From: Pleodorina starrii
Taxonomy: Eukaryota; Chlorophyta; Chlorophyceae; Chlamydomonadales; Volvocaceae
Length of the DNA: 64,000 nt
Assembly (NCBI GenBank): GCA_030267565.1
Contig: BRXU01000012.1
Span: 2,044,501-2,108,500 of the forward strand
Direction of reading: 5' to 3'
A program made the position numbers and the translations under genes. Every line of letters begins with the position of its first letter. Positions within the stretch are counted from its first letter, which is position 1. The notes under the pieces were generated by a model. The model saw only the letters and a program-made list of their open reading frames with translations. It did not search any database and was not told where the DNA came from. Shown in pieces: positions 20,614-32,300 of this stretch.

Positions 20614-23600
20614 ATGGGAAATACTTGTACCTGCTTTGAAAGCGGGAGATGGGACGCTCACACGGAGGTGAACTCCAATTATCCCGAAGAGACGGAGGTC
20701 TACCAGGACATGACGCAGCCGCTCCCTCACTACTTCATTTCATCGGGGCATAACTCGTACTTGACGGGCGACCAGTTGTTCGCTTCCGCTGGGACGTCAA
20801 CCATCGTCAAAGTACGGTGTGAATAGAGTGTGAACTCCGCGCCAAGTGAGGAGTGAACTGGCTCATGAAAAGCCATGCGCTTGCCTATCCCTGCTGCCTG
20901 GTACCTGCAGAGCTTAAAGGCAGGGTGCCGCGTCGTGGAGCTCGACGTGTACAATGGCCCAATTTGCAAACACGGCGGCACTTTTACCTCCCCCGTCAGC
21001 TTCCAGGTGCGCTGTTCATTGGAGGATGCTCTAGGCAGTTCCGTGTAGGAGTGAATGGCGAAGTAGGCGCACCGGCTTCTTGTCGGTGGCGGGCACTTTG
21101 CGGTCAGTCGTTGATCTATCGATTTCGTACGGTGACCACCGGCAGTTGGCGTCTGGCTTGGAGACAACAGCGTCCCGCCCAAAATGTGACCCGACTCTCG
21201 CATGCGCAGCTGACTTCACGTTCATTTACCATTGTCCTCTTCAGCAAAAAGTAGTACGCGATGTGCCTAGCTTGAAAGGCTGCGTGCTATGGAGGAATCG
21301 TCGGACGTGCACGATTTGGGTCATTCATACAGCGCTATCGACGAAGCTAGCCCTTACTAAAGGTGCACGGTGAGTTGCGCACCAAAAGTGAAATGCCCAG
21401 CCGACGAGGTGGCGTGCTGTCCGGACCCATGGGTCGCTGCCTGGCCGGGGCGTTCCAACGTCCATCCCGCTGCCGATGGGAGCCCCATCGGACGGGGCAA
21501 CTCCTGCAGGGGGCGCGCCTCGCCGAATCCCCTCAGCAGAGCCCAACGGCTGGTTCCCTAGCCTGTATCAACCAAGCGAGGTTCCGAGGCAGCACAGCGC
21601 CTTCGCCCCCAGGCCCCGTTTGTCACGCCCGCCCAGGATAGGACACACGGAAAGTGGCCCCTGCCAAACAAAGCAAGTTATGACAAACACAAGCAGTTTT
21701 GACGCAAGCCGCAGTACTATGGGTATTGGAAGCCAAATGCCACCATGTGTAGGCGGGTGGGGTGTCGGGCGGGCGGGGCTGCCTCTGCGCATCTGCCTCC
21801 GAGCTTATCGACCGCCGCCACCGGCGGGTCCCCGCCGCTGGTGCAAGCGCGGCGTGGTTGCTGCTGCTGCTGCTGCCGCGTCAGTGACGGCGCATACGGG
21901 GTGTGCACCCTCGTTCCGCCACCAGTGTAGTGCCATTGCCACTGCTTGCCTGCCCGGTGCTGCCGCTGCTGCTGCTGCTGCCGTTGCGCACCTGGCTGCC
22001 GGTCGCTGGTCTCTTGAACCCCCCCCGAGCCCCACACACCCGCCCGAGTTTCACGTGGCTCTACGCACAGCACTCGCCTGGCTTTCGTTCGCCACCTTCG
22101 ACACCGTCGTCCCTGCCTCGACCCTGACCATTTCTTCCTGACTGGTTATTGCCCATTTGCTTGCCCCCTATCCCCCCTCGGCTTGTCCATGCGGACCGTG
22201 CTACTCTACACCCCACCCACCCCCCTGCCCGGTACTCTGCACCCCGCTCGATCGCGGCGCCCCGCAGGAGTGCATTGAGGCCATCGCCTCCGCCGCCTTC
22301 GTGGCCTCTCCCTACCCGGTCATCATAACCATGGAGAACCACACCGACGTGGAAAACCAGGTGGGGGGGAGAGAGGGCTGGTATGTGTGTGTGGGGGGGT
22401 AGGTACGTGTGTGAGGCGGCGGAAGGGGTTACCCACGGGAGGAGCCGCGGTCGCGGACGCGGCAGAATCTGCCTGAGATAGCGCGCGAAGCAAGGCAAGG
22501 AGAAGCCGGATCTGCGCGTGCGTGTAACTCTCGCCGGCCGACGTTTCCCCTTTTCGCCATCCCCGGCCCGGACCCGGCCCACCCGCCCGCCCGCCCGCCA
22601 GTACCCCGTTTGCCTTCCCATGTCTCCCCCCTCCTCCCCCGTCTCATTGCATTGGGGGGGTGCTGGTTGCTCTAGTCACATCCAACACCCGTTGCACTAA
22701 CCTCCCTCCGCGCCACACACACACCCCCGCCGCCGTCTCCGTCCCTTCGCTGTGGTATCTTCATTTTTACCCCCCCCCTCCACCCCCACACCCACACCCC
22801 CTAGGGCAAGATGGCTGCCATCCTGCGCTCTGTCCTGGGCGACCTGCTGTTCCTGCCCGACCCCACCGACTCCCGACGAGAGTACCTGTCACCCGCGCAG
22901 CTCATCAACAAAGTCGTGTGCCGCACATCGGTGGGTGGCCCCGGGGAGTGGGGTTGGGGGGGGAGAAGGTGGCGGACGGAGGAGTGGGGCGGGGCGGGGC
23001 GGGGAGGTTGTGGGAGGTCTAGCAGTTTGGGTCGCATGCAGCGGCTGTAGTTGCCGCTGTTCCGGCTCGGATCGGCACTGCTGCACCGCCCGCCCGCCCG
23101 CCACTACGGTATTGCTGCCCTCTTCTGCATCGGCCCCCTCCTGGGAGGGTGTTCCCTTTCCCACGGCTGTCCGTCTTGGCCTCGCGAGCCAGTGTCAGCC
23201 GGTGTCAGCCCACTCGGAGTGCTGTCCACCCCACGGCACGCAACACACACCCCACACACACCACAACCCCACTGCACCCCACTACACCACCCCCCAGGTC
23301 AAGAAGTCGTGCGAGTACCACCCGGACTTCGTGTCCCTCATCTACATCCGCAACACCAAGTGCTCCTCGCTGCAGGACATGATCAAGAGGGGTGAGCCGA
23401 TCGAGGACGCAGCGCCGCGGGCGGGAGTGCGCCAGGCCGTGCGTGCGCATCCCGCGAGGCGGCTTCACGCACTGCCGTGAGCCCGCCGGGCCCCGCCCAT
23501 TCCCCTTGTTGTGCCCGTCCGCCACCGCATCCACACCTTGGCAGGATCGCTCTCACCCCCGCCATCCCGCACCTGACACCCCTCTTTCCCGCGCCGCCTC

Positions 23601-26397
23601 TTTCCCGCGCCGAAAGGAAACCTGCCGCGCCCCCATCCCCCGCCCGCCCGCCCACCCCGCAGAGGACGTGGTGTCGTCGTCTTTCGAGGAAACCGCCCTG
23701 CCTCAGGCTGACGAGCTTGACCCCGAGGAGGACACTGCCGCCGCCCAGAAGGCCGCCAAGCAGCGGGCCCAGCTGGCTGCCTCCCGGCCGCGGGACTGGC
23801 AGGCGCTGCAGCAGGCGGGGCCGGGCGCATTCGGGGAGGCGCCCGAGGACGCGGTGACAGCCAGCGAGCTGAACGCAGCGGGGACCGGAGGACACCCGGT
23901 GGCGGGATCGCTGCAGGTAACGAAAAACGGTAACGGTTATTAGCTGACCAACCAACCAACCAACCAAGCTTACTTGACGCGAAAAAGAAGCCTTAGTAGG
24001 GCGTCAAGTACCGCTTTTTTTTAGAATGTCTTGCTGGAAAATATCAATATTATGCCGAGCGCATAATTTGTCGCCGCGCCCGCTTTTGCGTTCGCGGTTT
24101 GCGTCCGTCTCCGCAGGAGCTGTACGCGTACACGTCGCGGCACCTGGCGCGTGTCTACCCGGCGGGCTGGCGGGTGACGAGCGGCAACTACAACCCCATG
24201 CGCGCGTGGGTGCGGGGGGCTAGCTTGGCGGCGCTGAACTGGCAGGTCTGGGACAAGGCGCTGTGGGCCAATGAGGCCAGGGTGAGTGGGCGAGGGGAGG
24301 GTAAAAAGAAGAGACCGCAGCGGAGGGACGGAGATGGAGGGGAGGGGAGGGGAGGGGAGGGACAGTCGCGGAAGGGGCCGGGAGAGGGGGCTGAGGGTTG
24401 CAGGGGCTGGGGGGAGGGAGGGGAGGGGATGCGGCGCGTTGAGGCTGGGCTGGCGGTCCTTGCCGGTGTAGCCACAGAGCGCTGCTCCCCCCGGAACACG
24501 CAGCCCGCAGCCCACACCCACGCCAACCCCAGCGCCTCGCTCCGGAACCCGCCCGCCAGCGGAACCCTCGTCCCTGGGTGCCTGCCCGCCTACCTGCCCA
24601 CCTAGCCACCTGCCTGCCCCGTTTCCGCCCCCCCCTGATGCGGCTCCGTGGTGCTGCAACCTGCCCTGGAGTACGGTAATCGCCGCGCCCGCCCTGCCCC
24701 CGCTCCGCCTCTGCACTGAGACCCCCCCTCCTTCCCCTTTACTATATAAAGGAGCATATCACTCCCTGTCCCCCTCCCTCCCTCCCCTCCCTCCCTCCCT
24801 GCCTGTGCTGCCCACTGGCCAGTTCATGGACAACGGCGGGTGCGGCTACGTGCTGAAGCCCGAGTGGATGCGCTGCCCGCAGCAGACCCCGCCGCAGCTG
24901 CCCCCGCGGACCCCCCGCCGCCTGGTGGTGCGGGTGCACAGCGCGCACAAGTACCAGGGCAACAACTGCTGCATATTCAAAGACGACCTCTTCGTCAAGG
25001 TGGGGGGGGGTGCGAGTGCGGCGAGGGACCGCTTATTGTGCGGTCGGTGTGCGCGGTCGGTATACGGTGCCACCGGAGGGAGGGTCGGTCGCGGCCCCTG
25101 ATGCCCCGGGGGGCGAGGGGGTTCTTGGCGTCATGCGCGACCGCCCCAGGCCCTCACCCGCACCCGCACCCCGCAGCATTCATCCCCGCAACCGTGCGCA
25201 CCTTCCGTGCCACGTCCCAAACCCTCCAAACCCGCTCCCTCCCTCCCTGCGCCCTCCCGGAGCCCCTTCCCCTTCCGCCCCACCTCTTACCCCCGCCTCG
25301 GTTTACAAACTTGACTGCGGGTCCTCCCCCTCTCACTCTTCAAATCCCCCTCCCCCTTGGCAGTGACTCATTTTAATATAAAGGAGCATATCACTCCCTA
25401 ATCCCCCTTGGGGTAACCCGCTTGGACCCTCCTGCTGGGCCCCGCCGCTCCACACTCTCCACGCTCCGTGGCCCCCACAACCCCCACCACGACCCCCACC
25501 ACCACCTCCCCCCCCCCGCGTTCTCTCGCCCCGGGCCGTTCTAATTACCCCTCCCCCCGCGCTCCGCGCCGCCCCTCCGCAGATCAACGTGTGGGGCATG
25601 CCGTGCGACCGCGCCGCCCAGAAGAGCCGCACCGCCCACGACACGGGCCGGCTGCGAGTGGAGCACGACTTTGTGTTTTCGGTGCGCTACCCCGAGATGG
25701 CGCTGCTGTGCATCACGCTCAAGGACGACGACGCGGGGGGCATCGGAGGAGCTGGTGGGGCAGGGTGGGAGGGGCGGGGTGTGTGTGTATGGACTCAGAC
25801 TGGGATTTGCATTCATGAATTCCGAGCACCGACTGGAAATCCCCCTTTCCCCGCCAAACACGAGGGAGGAGCTGCGGGCAAGGCAGAGGACGGAAGGCAG
25901 GACGGGAACACGTAAACGGATCGCAATGCAGCTGCATTTGTTGTCGTACTTGCAGGAGTTGTCGTTAGTTCTCGTGGGGGGGCGGCAGGGCACTTTTAAA
26001 TACTGTGAATGCCATTGTACTGTGGATGCTCTCCCGAAGTGCTCAGCAATTCCCCAACACCCCTCCCCAACGCCCCGTCCCACGCTCCACGCCCCGCTTC
26101 CCTGACCGACCCCTTTGTGCTGCAGTTGGTCGCGCGGTCGCCGACTCGCTGGGCTACTTTTCCCTGCCTCTGTCCCGCCTGGTTGAGGGCGAGTACAAGC
26201 TGCGCCTCAAGTGCCCCCGCAGCGGCATCCCCCTGGACGGCAAGGACAACTGGGTCAAGGTGGGGCTGCGCTGGGAGCAGCAGCCGGACAAGGAGGGAAA
26301 GGAGGGCGGAGGCAAGGACGAGCGGGTGGAGGGCAAGGGCGCGGAGGTGGAGGCGGAGGGGGTGGTGAACCCCGCGTATGCCGGTCCCGGAGCCTGA
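20614..26397 (+). CDS. PLC: Phosphoinositide-specific phospholipase C (X, Y and C2 domains)
   Basis: Hydrolyses PIP2 to diacylglycerol and inositol trisphosphate at membranes, Ca2+-dependent. Exons: 20614-20811, 20911-21006, 22268-22360, 22805-22930, 23298-23391, 23663-23916, 24117-24281, 24823-24999, 25583-25754, 26126-26397. They join in phase to 548 residues. The X domain (about 34-203) has catalytic His46 ([13 protein letters not shown]) and His87 (KHGGTF), with Ca ligands Asn47, Glu76, Asp78 (VELDVYNG) and Glu121 (ITMENH). His46 to Glu76 spacing is the same as in mammalian PLC-delta. An acidic linker (204-287) is followed by the Y domain (about 288-372: [31 protein letters not shown]) and a C2 domain (about 378-530). 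No PH or EF-hand domain is present. The N-terminus Met-Gly-Asn-Thr-Cys-Thr-Cys suggests dual lipidation. The second intron is 1.26 kb. The C-terminal 30 residues are Glu/Lys/Gly-rich. Confidence 0.96.
22732..22775 (+). repeat. Intronic repeat family A copy before a splice acceptor
   Basis: GCCGTCTCCGTCCCTTCGCT then GTGGTATCTTCATTTTTACC. It lies about 30 bases before the acceptor of phospholipase C intron 22361-22804. Confidence 0.65.
24299..24768 (+). mobile_element. Introner-like element, A-B composite, in phospholipase C intron
   Basis: Intron 24282-24822 has family A (complement form, GGGTAAAAAGAAGAGACCGC then AGCGGAGGGACGGAGATGG) starting 17 bases after the donor. Family B (TATATAAAGGAGCATATCAC then TCCCTG) ends 54 bases before the acceptor. 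GGCCAG occurs both at the end of the upstream exon and at the end of the intron, which could be a target-site duplication that also gives the acceptor AG. A to B span is about 470 bp. Confidence 0.6.
25375..25400 (+). repeat. Intronic repeat family B copy
   Basis: AATATAAAGGAGCATATCAC then TCCCTA in phospholipase C intron 25000-25582. No clear A partner is seen in this intron, so it may be a decayed composite. Confidence 0.65.
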
Positions 26398-29321
26398 AGG
26401 GGCGGAGGCGGGAGAGGCGAGGGGAAGGAGGGAGGGTGGTGGCTGCGGGAAAAGGTGGCGGGGAGTGGGGGGTTAGGCGGGGGGAGAGCGGGGCGCTACT
26501 GAATAATCTGAACACCAGCTACTTGCTGGTGCTGTTGTTGTCGCATCTCATTCGTGTGTTGGTTCATTCGTCCGTTCGGAGCGTGTGTTGGCGGGCGACG
26601 TGGCCGCTTCTGGTGCGGTGCCGCGGGGCCCGGCCAGGCGCTGGTGTAGGCGCATGCGCATGCGGGCTTCGTTCTTTTGCCGCGTCAGCGTCTGGCGCAC
26701 GCCCCTCCGGATGAGTGGTTAGGTTAGGGGCTGTGGAGGACCTCTTGTGTGAGCCTGTCTCTCAGGTGGGGGGACTTCTCTGTACAAAGACAAAGAGAGA
26801 GGGGGAGAGAGAGGGGGGGAGAGCGGGAGAGAGAGAGAGTGTGTGTGTGTGTGTCGCGGCACGGCTTTGGCCGCCTTCAGGAAGGAGCATGTGGGCATGT
26901 GGACACGGGGATGGGTCTGAGTTAAGGGGGTGGGTGCTGCGGATGGGCGCTAGGAGGGGGTTTGAAGCACACGAAGGCGGCCAGCGAACGGGTGGAGCCA
27001 CCCGACATCGCATCTCATTGAGCCTGCGGAGCGCTGCATTGCACATATGTGCAGCGACAGACGTTGGGGCGCGGATTTCCGGATGACGTACCGTCTCGCT
27101 GTACTGTACAGTGACTGCTAATAGCTGTCGCGCCCACTTGCATGACTGTCCATGCTGTGTGTTTTTCTTCGAGGTTGCAATGACCCAGGGGTCGGTCTAG
27201 GGACGTCCGCTATGTGGGCGCGACACACGCCGGCGCGACACACCAGGAAGACGCGACCATGCATCAGAGAACACAACAGGCGGCGTAACAACCTGCGCGA
27301 TGTGTGCGTGTGTGTGTCGATATTGCTGCCACTGCTGCTCGCTTTCCGAACCAGTGCGGGCTGGGGAGAGGACACGGCAGCGAGCCGTCGTGTTGTGTAG
27401 GACAACTTGGACCGCGCTGCTACCGCTCGTACTTGTGTGTATGCGTGTGTGTGTGTCATTGGGAGGGACTGCGTCTTCGGCGCGACCGCGAGACGCGGGG
27501 TGTGCGTGGGCTGGTGCTCTGGAAATCCGTTGGGAGCTGGCTGGAGGCGGGGGTGGGGTGGTGGGAGTGGTGGGAATCGGGCCCGAAGGGGCGCGGTCCG
27601 ATCGAGCGCCGTGCAGAGAATCGACAACACGACGCCACGCACAGCTCCTTTGCATCGGCACTGCCATCATGTCTTGGCGGCGTCCTGCCCTGCCCTGACC
27701 TGCTGACATATCTTCGTACTTTCTTTCCGTTGTTGGCTTGTTGCATTTGCCGGGTGCATGCTAACCGAAGCAGGCATTCGCGTCACGTGAGTTGGCTCCG
27801 ATTTGGGGGATGGTCGTAACTCGGAAGTGGGCTTCATTAGGCCTCCTGCCCCCTGAGCCCCATCCTCAACCGGTGGGATTGGCGGCAGGCAGGGGGCGAC
27901 GGCGGGTCGTTTGGCGGATGTGTATTTGATAGGCAAACACGCTATCTCTTCACGGTTGATGCTTTTGCGTTCGCCGCCGCTCAACAGTACATTGGGGTTG
28001 TCCCTAAGTTCGGTTGTCCCGGGTCGCGTCTCTGGTCGCTTGGGCCCGCCGTCCGCAGTTCGGGCTAAATGTAAGCACCGGTGACTCTCGCTGGTCCACT
28101 ATAAAACTGATTATTCAAGTCCCAAGGCCGCCGCACGCTATACGGCACTGTACGGCACGTAATGAAAGGCGCTGTTGAGCATAAGGGAAACCAAGGGTGG
28201 CAGCGGCGCTAACCGAAACCCCGGTATCCTCAAGGCAGCAGCGCAGGCAGAGCTCCCCTTGCTGCGGCCGTGGGAATGCAGGTTTGATGTAACGTGGTAT
28301 CGGCCGCTGGCAAATTTCGTGACATATTCGTTTCGGGGAGATGTTTCCGAGGAGACCCAATTGAGGCCTGCGTATGCCCCCTCGATTGCGAGCCCAGGGT
28401 CAGATGTGGGGGCCGTGTCGAGCGACTGCCATTCCTGCACCCCACCCGACAGCTGACACACAAGCCCAGGTAGGACGGAGCCTGACGGAGCAACCCGTAT
28501 TCGTTGTCCCATCAGGTGTGCCGAGGTCTGCAGGGAGAGAGCGACCCCAGTACTATTTGCGTCCTGGACTGTCCAGGGAACGTCAGTCGTCCGGCCGGGT
28601 TTTCATCGCGAGCTGCCGTACACTGTTTGTCTACGGGCCGTTTGGGGGCGCCGACAGAACTTCAATCGACCCCAGCCGCTGCCAGGGCCAGGAATATGGG
28701 TCCGAGACGCTCTGATGGGATCCACGTCAGCCAGCAACCACAGCACACCGCACATTATAGTGTGAACTTGCCGGCTAACCGCCGAAACAGTTGAAGTCAT
28801 CGATGCAGCGACTGCGTCCATGCAAGAGCGCAGCGGAACACAAAGGATGTTCCTAAACGTGTCAGCGCTCTCAGCAAGCGCGTTCGGGCGCCCATGTCCT
28901 TGACCCTCAACCAAAATCCGTACGGCCATAGCATTCAATTTGCTCTCCCGTTTCGCCAGCCCCTTCACAGTAATTACAGCGTGCAACATATCGCTGCTTT
29001 CTTTTCATTTATTATATCTCATACGTCTGAACGACTTCCTGCACCCGCTTGTCTCTCTGCTGCCAAATTTAGGCGACACTTGATAGTTCATCGGGTTTAC
29101 ATCAGCTGCCTTTGCAACTGAAACAATCTTTGTTTGAAAGTTATAAAGCAATAACGTGCAAGCATAAGACCGGCAGAACTCCCCCCGGTCAAGCTGCAGC
29201 TGGGCGTTTGGAGTGCGAGGCGAGCGGCCTCCTGCAGCGGCAACATCACCAGTTAACTTCAAAGATGTGGCGTTGAGGCAGGATATGCGCTGTGTGGCTA
29301 AAGCGGCGAGCCTCAGGAGCC
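26398..29321. other. Intergenic region and phospholipase C 3' UTR, no gene seen
   Basis: Nearly 3 kb with no supported gene. A TGTAA at 28070-28074 is the first good poly(A) signal I see after the phospholipase C stop. It would give a 1.7 kb 3' UTR, so an unseen variant signal nearer the stop is as likely. The remainder before 29322 is CDC45 promoter and leader. Confidence 0.4.
26796..26856. repeat. GA-rich and GT-rich simple repeat
   Basis: [14 protein letters not shown] purine repeats run into (GT)n at about 26840-26856. The tract is in the presumed 3' UTR or spacer after phospholipase C. Confidence 0.7.
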
Positions 29322-32300
29322 ATGATTGTTCCGGGAGGGTACCTCGGCCAGGTGTATCAAGCTATCAAAACAGACTCAAAGGGCAGCGAGGATCAGAGCG
29401 TCCTCTGCCTTGCGGCATGCGTTGACGCGGACTCAGTATGCGCGTCGCAGTTGCTGCTGGTGAGCGTATCCAGCCCCATCCAGCCCCACGGAGCCCTACA
29501 CGGGCAGTGTCGCTCTACATCGCGACTGTTGGAATGACTACAGCTGCGGCTGCACGCAGCGAGTGGTGCGGCAGTGAATTGTGCGCTGTGTTCGTGTCGT
29601 GCAGAACCTATTCAACCGTGAGGGCATCCACTTCTCGCTCGTACCGGTTGCCTGCTACGAGGAGGTCAGAGAGCATTGCGCGTCCCTCAGCGACGCTCAG
29701 GTACACTGGGCGGTGGCCGTTCAGCAGCCCAACATCGCCAGTTGGGGGCAACCGTGTATCCTATCACCCCCGCGCCCACTGCGCCGCGCAGGAGGTGAAA
29801 ACGGTGCTGCTGCTGAACTGCGGCGCCACCGAGGATGTGCGCAGCCTGTGCAACCTCCCCAGCAATGTACGGATCATCATCATCGACCACCACAGGCCGG
29901 TCTGGCACGGGCACAACAACGAGGATGACATGGATACGCTTGTGCTCGTAGACGATGACGACCCGGTTCCCAAACCGTCCATACCCGTGTACGATCAACA
30001 ACTGGACAACGAAGGTGCGTGCGCCGTTGCCGCGCACATGCCGAGCCACATTGCACGGCTTCGCCATGCAGCACATGTCTCACAACAGGAATGTTCGGGG
30101 TACGGGGTGCATGTGTGTTACGGCGTGGTTTCAGCGGCGGTCAATATGAAACCTGAGTCGGCTAGGCCTGTGGCGGGTACAAGTCTGCATGGGGCGATTA
30201 GAGCAAGTTAGCTCGGGAGCCTGAGTTGCAGGCCTCTGCCCAGATTGGAAGCCCGGGCGCTGCGCTTGACGTTTGTGTCCACCTGCCTCGCAGTCGCCCA
30301 GTCGGACGAATCCGCGAGTGAGTCAGATGACTCGGAGAACGAGGACCCTGACGAGGAAGAGGGGGAGGAGCTGGGCCGCGATGTCGCGGGACGGGGTCGC
30401 AAGCGGAGGCGGGAGCAGGATGACGTGTCGCCGCCGAAGCGTGGCCCGGGGACGCACGCCGAGACCGCCGCCGCGCGGCGAAAGCGCGCCGAGGAAGTTG
30501 ACTCGTACTACAGCGACCGGAACGGCTATGGGAAGCCGTCATCGCTTCTGCTCTACCACCTGTCCCACCAGCTGCACCATGATGACAACTTCCACGCGTG
30601 GTGAGTCGGCGATTTTCTCAGGGGCGGATGGGGACTTCGGCAGGTGCTTGAGGCAACGGATCCGAATGCGCGCTGCCCATTTTGCTCCACCGGCCGCCGC
30701 GTTTTGCCCCTCTTGTCATGCGTACAGCAGCCCGCTGGTCGCGCCCGGCTCCTCCCTGTCCCCACTCGTCTCATCGCAGGATCCAAACGGCTTCCCCTCA
30801 CTGCTGCCGTCCCCTCAACAGGTGCGCCATCGTCGCGCTCACGGAGCAGCTGCTGTTCCAGCAGATCAGCAAGCAGCAGTACAACACGTGGCGCGATAAC
30901 CTAGCTCTCAACGTGAAGACACAGCAGGACCCCGATCAGGAGGAGGCGGCGCTGGTGAGCGTGGAAGGCGCTTTTCACATGGCTAGATGGATGCGGCATG
31001 AGCTGGGGACATTCAGCAGGTGGCATTGCGCCTCGTGCGTTCGGTTCCCCCCCACGTGAAGCCTTATTTTGCGCAGCGTCTGACCCGGCGCTGGGTTGGG
31101 TGTGCCACACGCAACGGCTTGTGGCGGTGTTTAGAAAATAAGGCGGCGTCACCCGCGTCCATGTTTCGTGTTGCCGAGCACAGGAAGGCGGCACTTTGCT
31201 CTCGATGCCACGGCACAAGGTGCAAGTGGAGCCGTGCGAGGACCTGCGCTTGACGCTACTGCGGTACTGGACGATCGAGGACAGCTTGCGGTAAGCCAGC
31301 TTGCAGGAATCCAGCTGCGTTCACGCGGTTAGAAACAGCTATTCTTCTGTGGCAGCCGGGCTTTTGCGGACGCTGTGCGGAACTTGTAACATGTCGGGAA
31401 AAGCACGTTGTGAACGGCAATGCCGGGACGGGGCCCTCTGACCGACTGATATAAACGATGGGTTTTTGCGAAGGGTTTGTTTAGGGTGTTTAGGGCCCCC
31501 TGTCCCCTCCACGGTGCCCGGCGCGCGTGCAGGTACACAGGCTACGTCGCCGCGCGACTCCAAACCTGGCGGCAGAAAGGCCTGGACAACCTCCGCAGTT
31601 TGCTCACGTACATGTGCATCCCACTGAAGCACGCAAGCACTCCATACAGTGAGTACCGCGGCGCGCTCCTCGAGTGGAAAGGAAAGCCGTCTTCCGCTGT
31701 GATGCGTCATCCTGCGCGGCCTTGTCGCGTCACCTCTGGGGGCTGTGCATGCATGTCACCAAACCATCCCCGCAAGCACCGACGCCCCTCGGCATGTGCC
31801 GCGGATTACTGACCGCCGGACTACCCGCCGTTGCTCGTGCACCGCTGCGCCTTGGCAGAGGGGCTCCGGGAGGTGTACAACGGGCAGCTGCGCAGCCAGT
31901 TGCCGCGCTTCGCGCCGCAGCACATGCTGGCATGGGATTCGCTGCATTTCAACAGCTTTCGCCTGCTGTATAAGCACGAGGAGCTGAGCGCGTCGGACAT
32001 GGTCTTTGCGCTGCTGGGCCTGCTCACGGAGGCGGAGCCGGGCAACCCAGATGCGCAGCGGACCGCGTTCAAGTGAGTGGCGGCAGGTTCTGTCATGCTG
32101 TTGATCGGTCGACCCAGATTGGATTGCGGACGGAGAGCCGAATGGTCACGCCCCGACATCCCCAGCTGGTGACCCAGCGCAACCTACTGCTTCCCTGGGA
32201 TGGAATGACCCCAATGTGGGGAACTGGGACCTGTACAGCTAGGGGATGCCCCGTCCGCGACCTGAAGAGGGCCCTGGAATGCACAGGGGGCCCTCGGGGC

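Noticed and set aside
21007..22267. Extra exon inside the 1.26 kb phospholipase C intron
   Set aside because: The X domain is continuous from SPVSFQ to [11 protein letters not shown] without it; open frames inside are Cys/Ala-rich from GCT/CTG runs.
26398..29321. A missed gene between phospholipase C and CDC45
   Set aside because: Both strands were read; all frames are short with no repeated domain or plausible exon chain.
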